From Alphaproteobacteria bacterium (GTDB taxonomy: Bacteria; Pseudomonadota; Alphaproteobacteria; Kiloniellales; J153), in assembly GCA_003693905.1 (NCBI GenBank), contig RFLL01000403.1:1-11945 (forward strand): a stretch of DNA of 11,945 nucleotides. The letters are read 5' to 3'. Positions 6,592 through 11,945 of the stretch are shown piece by piece (position 1 is the stretch's first letter; every line of letters begins with the position of its first letter). The notes beneath the pieces were generated by a model. The model was not told where the DNA came from, ran no database searches, and saw only the letters and a list, made by a program, of their open reading frames with translations. The position numbers and the translations under genes are program-made.

Positions 6592-7569
6592 ATGACCTTG
6601 ATCGCTTCCAGGTTGCGGCTTGCAGGCGCGCTCAAACTTCTTGTGGGGCTCACGCTTTTCGTTGCGGTCCTGCTCTGGCAGGACAACGCGCGTCAATTGC
6701 GGATCGTGTTCGGCAATATAGACGTCTTCTATATCGGCCTTCTTTTTGCGATCGGGATTCTGGGACGCATGGCCCGCGTCGTGCGGTGGCAGACGATCCT
6801 GCGCGACCAGGGTATCGAGGTCGGCTTTCTGCGTCTGTTCAATCTCAATCTGATCGGCAACTTCATCGGCAACTTCGTCCCCAGCATGCTTGGCGGCGAC
6901 ATTGCCAAGTCATACTTCCTCGGGCGCCAGATCGATTCGCAAGCGCGTTCCGCCGCCTCGGTCATCATTGACCGCGTTGCCGGCGTTGCGGCGATGATCG
7001 TGCTGGCACTGGTCTTTACGGCCGTCAACCGGGACCTGGCTGCAGATCCTCTGATCGGCACCATGATCGCGTTGATGGCAGCGGGCGGCGTGACCGGGGT
7101 CATTCTGCTTGTCTACGCCCATTCACTGCGTCTGCACGCCCTGCTGGCCTGGCTTCCCGGCGGGCGCAAGATCATCGGGCCGCTGGGCCGGGTATACGAC
7201 GAGCTTCTGTCCTATCGCGGACGTTATCGCCTGTTCGGGCGTGTGCTCTTCCATTCCATCCTGTTTTACGCGTTCGCCGCCTATGGCCTCTACTATGCAT
7301 GTCTGGCGATCAGCCTGCCGGTTGCGTTTCTCGATGTGGCCCTGATCACGCCGATCGCCTTTCTTCTGATGAGCATCCCGGTCTCGCCCAACAACGTCGG
7401 ATGGTGGGAATGGACGCTCACGCTGCTGCTTCAGGGAACCGGCGTCGAGGCCGGCAACGGGCTGATGGTGGCCCTGATCCTGCGCGCAGTTTCTGTCGCC
7501 ATATCGCTGCTCGGCGGCCTGCTGCTGATGATGGAAGGACTGGAACGCAAATCCCGCCGCCGCCGCTAG
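6592..7569 (+). CDS. Flippase-like integral membrane protein (UPF0104 / LPG-synthase TM domain family), copy 2
   Basis: A polytopic membrane protein of 325 residues, in the same family as the product of 3672-4673 and evidently its paralog. Shared blocks are FVPSMLGGDIAKSYFLGRQ from about residue 95, SQARSAASV at 116-124, FLDVALITPI near 246, and PVSPNNVGWWEW at 263-274. The middle of the protein (about 140-220) is much more diverged, which may reflect different cargo or simply weaker constraint. The C-terminus is strongly basic (KSRRRR), consistent with a cytoplasmic tail. It follows the methyltransferase after 62 bases and is the last gene of the collinear run. No terminator hairpin with a T-run was seen after it. 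The transport role is inferred from the family; the substrate is unknown. Confidence 0.85.
   Translation: MTLIASRLRLAGALKLLVGLTLFVAVLLWQDNARQLRIVFGNIDVFYIGLLFAIGILGRMARVVRWQTILRDQGIEVGFLRLFNLNLIGNFIGNFVPSMLGGDIAKSYFLGRQIDSQARSAASVIIDRVAGVAAMIVLALVFTAVNRDLAADPLIGTMIALMAAGGVTGVILLVYAHSLRLHALLAWLPGGRKIIGPLGRVYDELLSYRGRYRLFGRVLFHSILFYAFAAYGLYYACLAISLPVAFLDVALITPIAFLLMSIPVSPNNVGWWEWTLTLLLQGTGVEAGNGLMVALILRAVSVAISLLGGLLLMMEGLERKSRRRR
7377..7413 (+). repeat. Long near-identical DNA block shared by the two flippase paralogs (copy 2)
   Basis: This is the partner of the block at 4481-4517, in the same orientation about 2.9 kb downstream. It differs by one synonymous base. Confidence 0.7.
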
Positions 7570-7715
7570 CGCCCGTTCGCCCGACGCCCGGCATGTCGTG
7601 GACCATCGCCTGCATGCTTCGAGATGCACGAGCGACCCGTTCGGCGTATTGTGCTTCCATCGCTTCGGTGCGAAACCGCCAACCGGGGGCTACCGGACGA
7701 CGACGGGTAAATGTC

Positions 7716-7722
7716 GGGGAGG
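7716..7722 (+). promoter_or_regulatory. Strong ribosome binding site for the small exported protein
   Basis: GGGGAGG lies 7 bases before the ATG at 7730. It fixes the start there and rules out the longer in-frame extension to 7598, which would place about 44 unrelated residues before a clean signal-anchor sequence. Confidence 0.7.
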
Positions 7723-7729
7723 CGTCGAC

Positions 7730-8326
7730 ATGCGCCCAAAGGTCCATGCGCTTGTTGCCGCCGTACTTCTCAGTACAGTGTTCACGCTTGCCGTCGGATG
7801 GATGGCGGGCAAGGCGCTTTTGCGTGTGGCGCGTCAGGCGTTCGCACTGCCCATCGTTCTAACCGCCGACGATCACGACGGGCGCGAAGAAACATGGCAG
7901 CGCCGCCCGTCGGCGGGCGTCGCTTCATGGGGCATCCGCGGATCTGGCCGGCCCGAAGACGGGATCATGTGGTTCGACGCGTTCCCCGGGCCAAGCGGCT
8001 TCTACCACGTGCAGCTCGGCGCCGTTCTGGAACGCGACGGTGCCCCGCCGTACCGCGTCGAGGTGGATGGCCGGCTGCTCGGTGCAGGGCGCTATCGCCA
8101 CGCCTGCGGCCGCCTGATGTGCGATGTGCCGCGCAGCGCCTGTCCCGATCGGGCAACACGCCTGAGCATCGGGGTTCACCACATCGCCCGCGGCGCCCGG
8201 ATTGCGGTCTGGGGCCGTTCGGTCTATCCGTGCGGCGCCCACGGGGCCTATGCGCGCTGGTACGAGGTGCGCTTCACCCCCGTCGACGATCCTGAACAGG
8301 ACAGTGGGCGCGCAGGGGGAAAATAG
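7730..8326 (+). CDS. Exported or membrane-anchored protein of unknown function, possibly beta-sandwich
   Basis: I do not recognise the family. The 198-residue product starts MRPKVHALVAAVLLSTVFTL, a short basic head followed by a hydrophobic stretch to about residue 30, consistent with a signal peptide or anchor. The rest is rich in Gly, aromatics and alternating hydrophobic residues, such as GFYHVQLGAVLERDG and YRVEVDGRLLG, which suggests a beta-sandwich like those of carbohydrate-binding modules. Four cysteines (126, 131, 138, 168) could form two disulfides outside the cytoplasm. It lies 160 bases after the flippase gene and ends 15 bases from the stop of the convergent glycosidase-like gene. 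Whether it is transcribed with the upstream cluster is unclear. A role in binding the same glycan as its neighbours is only a guess. Confidence 0.72.
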   Translation: MRPKVHALVAAVLLSTVFTLAVGWMAGKALLRVARQAFALPIVLTADDHDGREETWQRRPSAGVASWGIRGSGRPEDGIMWFDAFPGPSGFYHVQLGAVLERDGAPPYRVEVDGRLLGAGRYRHACGRLMCDVPRSACPDRATRLSIGVHHIARGARIAVWGRSVYPCGAHGAYARWYEVRFTPVDDPEQDSGRAGGK

Positions 8327-8341
8327 AGCAGAAGGCGCGTC

Positions 8342-9667
8342 TTACCGCCCGCTCCGACGCAGATGGAGCGCGACCTCGGCACCGATCTCCGGCGGCGGGC
8401 GCCATGCCGCTTCACCGCTTGTCACGGGCCGCCTCTGCCAGCGCACCGTCGCCCCGCTCGCCGGATCGAACCAGGTGAAATCGTAGCGCCCGGCCACCAT
8501 CTCGCGCAGGCCCAATGCCGCCGGACCGTCGGCGCCATAGACGATATAGCTTTCGCCCGGCCGTGCCAGCACATAGGTCGTCCCGGCCGCGGCCAGATCG
8601 TCGCGCGGAGCCATGCGATCGAAGTCGGTTGCTTCCATGAACCGGCGCAGACGGCCGCAATCTTCCAGGTCCGCAACCGCGGTGCCGGCGATGTCCATGC
8701 CGAGAACCATGGTATAGGCGCCGCCCATGGCAATCGCCCAGTTGCGCCGCCGTGTCGCGGCCCCGTGCGTGCGCGGATGACTTTCCGCGAGATTCAGATT
8801 GTAACGCCCGGCCGCGGCTTGCCAAGCTGCAACCACGGTGCGATGAAAGGCCGCATCATCGGGAGCATCGTACTGAATGGCGAACTGGTCGATCACCGGA
8901 TCGGCGGCAAATTCGGAAAAGTCGAGGCCAGCCAGCTTGTGCACGGCGATGGGATGGGCGAATTCGTCCGCCAGGCGGATCTGTACCGCGATGTCGTGAA
9001 CCCGGCGCGGGGTATATCGCTCCTGATATTCTTCGGCGATGACCCAGATCAGATGCCGGTGGCGTTTGAACCGCCTCACCAGCGCGCGGATGAAGGCCGC
9101 TTCGGCGGCACCGACGCGATCGCCGGTGTCCCAGATGCGCGCGCCGTCGTCATAGAATACGAAAAAGATCACGATGCCGTGGCGGTCCATGGTCTCGAAC
9201 CAGCCCTGCCATTGACGCAGCACCGCTTCGTTGAGGCCGCGGGCGGGATCGTTGTCGATGAAGGGATTGTGCGTCGCATCGCCGTCGCCACCATGGGAGC
9301 GCACGGCCATCAGATAGATGGCATTGGCACCGGTCCCGGCCAGCTTTGCGATCAGATCGGCCTGATCCCCGTCGCGGGTGCCGTCGGGGCGCCTATGCCC
9401 GCGATAAAGGAACCCTTCCGGATCACCGGGACCGCAGAGAAACAACGGCCCGCCGCCGGCATAATGCAGCCAGCGGGGGTTGGCCGCATCGACGATCACC
9501 TGACCCGGCATCGGATCGGCTTCGGGGAAGGGCGGATCAGGGGCCGGTGGCGGCGTCAACAGACCGCGCCTCATCGCCCACCACGCCACCGCACCGCCGC
9601 CGGCAGCCAGAGCAAAGCGGGCGCCCCACAGCAGGGCACGACGCGAAAGAGGCGACATCCAGCTCAT
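8342..9667 (-). CDS. Exported glycoside-hydrolase-like TIM-barrel protein (DUF4038/apiosidase-like)
   Basis: A 441-residue protein from the ATG at 9667, which has GGAG at 9674-9677 six bases upstream; a TTG at 9679 is an unlikely alternative. The N-terminus SRRALLW (8-14) followed by a hydrophobic segment resembles a Tat signal or anchor, and a Pro-rich linker (about 38-55) follows. The body resembles apiosidase-like/DUF4038 glycosidases: an N-terminal strand with LHYAGGGPLFLCG, a barrel with NAIYLMAVRSHGGDGD, IVIFFVFYDD and LIWVIAEEYQE (Glu212/213, candidate acid/base), then NLAESHPRTHG (Glu295, candidate nucleophile). The last 80-90 residues look like the small beta domain often annotated as collagen-binding in this family. 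It would cleave a glycan outside the cytoplasm. Substrate and catalytic residues are inferred by position only. Confidence 0.75.
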   Translation of the reverse strand: MSWMSPLSRRALLWGARFALAAGGGAVAWWAMRRGLLTPPPAPDPPFPEADPMPGQVIVDAANPRWLHYAGGGPLFLCGPGDPEGFLYRGHRRPDGTRDGDQADLIAKLAGTGANAIYLMAVRSHGGDGDATHNPFIDNDPARGLNEAVLRQWQGWFETMDRHGIVIFFVFYDDGARIWDTGDRVGAAEAAFIRALVRRFKRHRHLIWVIAEEYQERYTPRRVHDIAVQIRLADEFAHPIAVHKLAGLDFSEFAADPVIDQFAIQYDAPDDAAFHRTVVAAWQAAAGRYNLNLAESHPRTHGAATRRRNWAIAMGGAYTMVLGMDIAGTAVADLEDCGRLRRFMEATDFDRMAPRDDLAAAGTTYVLARPGESYIVYGADGPAALGLREMVAGRYDFTWFDPASGATVRWQRRPVTSGEAAWRPPPEIGAEVALHLRRSGR

Positions 9668-9673
9668 CAGGGT

Positions 9674-9677
9674 CTCC
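9674..9677 (-). promoter_or_regulatory. Ribosome binding site of the glycosidase-like gene
   Basis: On the minus strand GGAG sits 6 bases before the ATG at 9667. It decides between the several clustered Met/TTG codons at the start of this gene (9679, 9667, 9658). Confidence 0.5.
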
Positions 9678-9712
9678 AAACCGGCCCGGCATGTGAGCGT
9701 ACACGCGGCGCA

Positions 9713-10708
9713 TCAGTCGAGCCAGCCGGCTTCCTGATAGGAGCGCACCATGTCCGCCAGGCCATCCTCGATCCTGACCTGCGGCTCGTAGCCGAGCTCG
9801 CGCCGCGCCTTGGCAATGTCGAATGAACGTACATGGCTGAACCACGACGCGCGGCGGCGGTGCAATGGCGGTGCGATCCCGAACGGCTTGCAGGCGAACT
9901 CGCACGCTACCGAAGCGACGGTGAGCACCCACAACGGCAGACGCCGGCGCGGCACCGGCACGCCCAGGGCGGCGGCCATGATCGAGACGATCTGATTGAG
10001 CGTAATCGGGTGATCGTCGGCGATGATGTAGGTCTGGCCGACCGCTGCGTCCTTCTCGGCGCACAGTTCGAAGGCCCGGCACAGATCGTCGATGTGGATG
10101 AAGTGATAGGGCACCTCGCCGTTGCCGAACATGATGAAATTGCCCGACTTGATCAGTTTGGCCAGTTTCAGGAAACGGTCCTCGCGCGGGCCGTAGATGG
10201 CCGCCGGGCGAACGATGGCCACCGGCAGATCGAGCGTGGGCGCCAGTTCGCGCGCCATCTCCTCGCCCTTCAGCTTGGTGTACTGATAATAATCGTCGGG
10301 CTTGATCTCGGAGGTCTCGTTCGCCGGCGGGTTGCGCACGTGACCGTGAACGCCGATGGTCGAGCAGTGGACGAAGCGTGTGACGCCTGCGGCGGCGGCT
10401 TCCTCGACGATGTTGCGCACGCCTTCGACGTTGACCTCCCAGTACATCCGATTGGGCACGTTGGCCGGGCGGTAGAGTGCGGCGATGTTGTAGACGACCT
10501 CGATGCCGTCGAGCGCGCGGCGCAGAGTGTCGCGATCGCGCAGATCGCCGGGCACGAACTGCAGGTTGTCGTCGGTGAATGTCGGCTCGCCATCCGGCGC
10601 CCAGTACATCGCCCGCGTCGCGATACCTTTGGCCGCCAAATAGCGGCACAGATTGCTGCCGGTGTAGCCGTTGGCACCGGTGACCAGAACCTTCGGTGTC
10701 AAGAGCAT
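9713..10708 (-). CDS. NAD-dependent epimerase/dehydratase family protein (extended SDR)
   Basis: A 331-residue extended SDR. The nucleotide-binding motif VTGANGYTG at 9-17 is followed by VPGDLRD at 52-58, the Ser116/Thr117 region (VHCSTIGVHG), the catalytic YxxxK at Tyr141/Lys145 (YYQYTKLKGEE) and VRPAAIYGPRE about 20 residues further on. HFIHIDDLCRAF is the usual C-terminal substrate-domain signature. Members act on nucleotide sugars (epimerases, dehydratases, reductases) or on sterol- and flavonol-type substrates; the HpnA group is also similar in layout. It lies upstream of the glycosidase-like gene on the same strand, with 45 bases between, and probably leads a two-gene transcript. GAGG lies 3 bases before the ATG, a rather tight spacing. 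The precise reaction is not identifiable. Confidence 0.85.
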   Translation of the reverse strand: MLLTPKVLVTGANGYTGSNLCRYLAAKGIATRAMYWAPDGEPTFTDDNLQFVPGDLRDRDTLRRALDGIEVVYNIAALYRPANVPNRMYWEVNVEGVRNIVEEAAAAGVTRFVHCSTIGVHGHVRNPPANETSEIKPDDYYQYTKLKGEEMARELAPTLDLPVAIVRPAAIYGPREDRFLKLAKLIKSGNFIMFGNGEVPYHFIHIDDLCRAFELCAEKDAAVGQTYIIADDHPITLNQIVSIMAAALGVPVPRRRLPLWVLTVASVACEFACKPFGIAPPLHRRRASWFSHVRSFDIAKARRELGYEPQVRIEDGLADMVRSYQEAGWLD

Positions 10709-10762
10709 CTACCTCGCGGTTTCATGGTGATTGTGTAAATCATTGTCGAGAAAAAACTGCCT

Positions 10763-10792
10763 GTTATAAAATGCATGCATACGATAAAACAA
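10763..10792 (-). promoter_or_regulatory. Candidate sigma-70-type promoter of the epimerase/glycosidase-like unit
   Basis: On the minus strand TTGTTT (10792-10787) and TATAAC (10768-10763) are separated by 18 bases, in the AT-rich gap between the GlpD-like stop and the epimerase start. The -10 matches the consensus at five of six positions and the -35 at three. Transcription would start near 10756, leaving a leader of about 48 bases before the ATG at 10708. Confidence 0.45.
10771..10780. repeat. 10-base perfect palindrome in the promoter spacer
   Basis: ATGCATGCAT is its own reverse complement and lies entirely between the candidate -35 and -10 elements. Such a position suits a repressor or MerR-type activator site, but the arm length is short. 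Confidence 0.3.
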
Positions 10793-10848
10793 CGTGAAAT
10801 TCGAGTATTTCATGCTTTCTGTTCGATATTATCGGTTCTTTTTCGCAT

Positions 10849-11945
10849 TCACGCCACGACCGGCCCCACGTTTCGTTGCAACGCCGAGATTTCGGCAAGA
10901 CGCCGGTCCCGGTCCCACGTGAACAGCTCGCTGGCCGCCTCGGCCAGGGCCAGGGCGCGGGCCGGGTTGTCGCCCAGATCACAACGCCGCAGCAACAGGT
11001 CGTCGAGATGCACGACCGCTTCCCTGGCCACCACATCGACCAGGGCTTCACGCCAGGCATTGTCGCCGGGTGGCGGCATCCAGTCGAACGGGTGGGACGT
11101 GACGGCCCCCGCACCGGCGTCGTCGCGGCGCGGGCGCGGCATCGCGCGGTACGGCTGCGCCCGGCGCCCCGGAAAGGCACGCTCGAGCGCCTTGTCGGCG
11201 ACGCGCCGGGCCGTGGTCAGCTTCACGCCGCAGACGCTGAACAGGCCGGCCGGGCCGCCGCAGGCGCCGTGATCGACGATCACCTCGCGCACGCTCAAGC
11301 GCGCCGTGCCCGTATCGGTGGCCGGCAGCAAACCGGCGAAGACCCGCGCCACCGGTACGCCGCGAATGCCGAGGTCCGGCACCGCCGCGTCGACGTCGGC
11401 TAGAAATCGCTCCAGCAGATCCGCAGGCACGCGCGGCGGCCGGGCGGTATCGAGCCATGGCGCGTGACCGGTTCCGACCATCAGCACGCCCTTCCACGGA
11501 ACCAGAAAATAGGTCTGCCCGCCCGGACGCGGGGGGCGCACCGCCAGGGCGCAATCGCCGGGCGCGGAACACGACAGGACGACGTTCCAGGCCAGAGACG
11601 GCCGGTACAGGCCGGGAACCGGGCTGGCGCACCCCCGAGCGAAGGCCGGGGCCCAGGGACCGGCCGCGTTGATGACGACGGGTGCCCGCACGCGCAGAGC
11701 CTGCCCGGTAAGCGTATCGACAGCATGAAGCCCCGCGATCCGGCCGTCCGTAATGATGGGCGCGCGCGCTTCGACGTAGTTGAGCGCCCGGGCCCCGTGG
11801 GCACAGGCCCAGTGCAGAGCCTCGATCAGCAGCCGCGGCGTATCGGGAATGAAGGCGTCATACCACAGCGCGCCCCCGCGCAGACCTTCGGCCCGCAGGC
11901 CCGGCCCCCGGGCCAGGGTCGCCGCGCGGTCGAGCACCCGGCCAC
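10849..11945 (-). CDS. glpD: GlpD-like FAD-dependent glycerol-3-phosphate dehydrogenase, N-terminus beyond the window
   Basis: The frame is open at the right edge, so about 365 C-terminal residues are visible and the FAD-binding N-terminus is missing; the GTG near 11937 is an internal codon. Family landmarks are LRGGALWYDAFIPDTPRL, VVINAAGPWAPA (FAD/substrate domain), YFLVPWKGVLMVGTG, FAGLLPATDTG and FSVCGVKLTTARRVADKALE, followed by a C-terminal helical cap like the DAO_C domain. GlpD oxidises glycerol-3-phosphate to dihydroxyacetone phosphate at the membrane and passes electrons to quinone. Several family positions are changed: GVK replaces the common GGK before LTT, and GTGHAPW stands where GTTD is usual. 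It may therefore be a paralog with a different substrate, and the gene symbol is tentative. It ends with TGA at 10849-10851, and no clear terminator hairpin follows. Confidence 0.8.
   Translation of the reverse strand, partial: GRVLDRAATLARGPGLRAEGLRGGALWYDAFIPDTPRLLIEALHWACAHGARALNYVEARAPIITDGRIAGLHAVDTLTGQALRVRAPVVINAAGPWAPAFARGCASPVPGLYRPSLAWNVVLSCSAPGDCALAVRPPRPGGQTYFLVPWKGVLMVGTGHAPWLDTARPPRVPADLLERFLADVDAAVPDLGIRGVPVARVFAGLLPATDTGTARLSVREVIVDHGACGGPAGLFSVCGVKLTTARRVADKALERAFPGRRAQPYRAMPRPRRDDAGAGAVTSHPFDWMPPPGDNAWREALVDVVAREAVVHLDDLLLRRCDLGDNPARALALAEAASELFTWDRDRRLAEISALQRNVGPVVA

Noticed and set aside
7608..7630. Imperfect hairpin (TGCAT/ATGCA arms around CTTCGAG) after the second flippase gene
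   Set aside because: The stem is short with a bulge and no T-run follows, so it does not meet the form of a rho-independent terminator.
8327..8341. Possible bidirectional terminator between the convergent genes
   Set aside because: The 15-base gap has no inverted repeat or T-run.
8363..9826. Plus-strand open frame of 487 codons
   Set aside because: It is antisense to the glycosidase-like gene, which has a ribosome binding site, signal sequence and family motifs. The plus-strand frame has none of these.
9833..10738. Plus-strand open frame of 301 codons
   Set aside because: It lies opposite the extended-SDR gene and lacks family features; its Val/Asp-rich pattern is typical of an antisense shadow.

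Overview
This is a GC-rich window with strong third-position GC bias. Dense collinear genes, many with short gaps or overlaps, fit a Pseudomonadota genome, probably an alphaproteobacterium. That placement is an inference from composition and protein style; no rRNA, tRNA, insertion sequence, integrase, CRISPR array or clear rho-independent terminator was seen.

Layout. (i) Positions 1-426, minus strand: the start of a membrane-bound metal-dependent hydrolase (DUF457/YdjM-like) whose frame breaks once, near 203-208. (ii) 427-672: an AT-rich intergenic region. (iii) 673-7569, plus strand: eight genes in one direction. They encode a left-handed beta-helix acyltransferase, an acyl carrier protein (ACP), a FabG-like short-chain reductase, an AMP-forming acyl ligase, a flippase-like membrane protein, a membrane-anchored alpha/beta hydrolase, a zinc-ribbon SAM methyltransferase, and a second flippase-like protein that is a clear paralog of the first. 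(iv) 7730-8326, plus: a small exported protein of unknown function with four cysteines. (v) 8342-9667 and 9713-10708, minus: a probably exported glycosidase-like TIM-barrel protein and, upstream of it, an extended-SDR sugar epimerase/dehydratase-like enzyme, with a candidate promoter near 10763-10792. (vi) 10849 to the right edge, minus: the C-terminal part of a GlpD-like FAD-dependent glycerol-3-phosphate dehydrogenase.

How the genes may work together (inference). The first four plus-strand genes form a compact acylation module. The ligase would activate a carboxylic acid and load it on the ACP phosphopantetheine, the reductase would adjust the beta-carbon, and the beta-helix enzyme would transfer the acyl group to an acceptor such as an amino sugar. 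The methyltransferase and epimerase fit nucleotide-sugar or glycan tailoring. The two flippase-like proteins fit movement of a lipid or lipid-linked intermediate across the inner membrane. The hydrolase, the exported small protein and the glycosidase-like protein would act at or outside the membrane. The whole resembles a small cell-envelope glycan or glycolipid modification locus without a glycosyltransferase inside the window; those may lie outside it. The acylated product and its acceptor cannot be read from the sequence.
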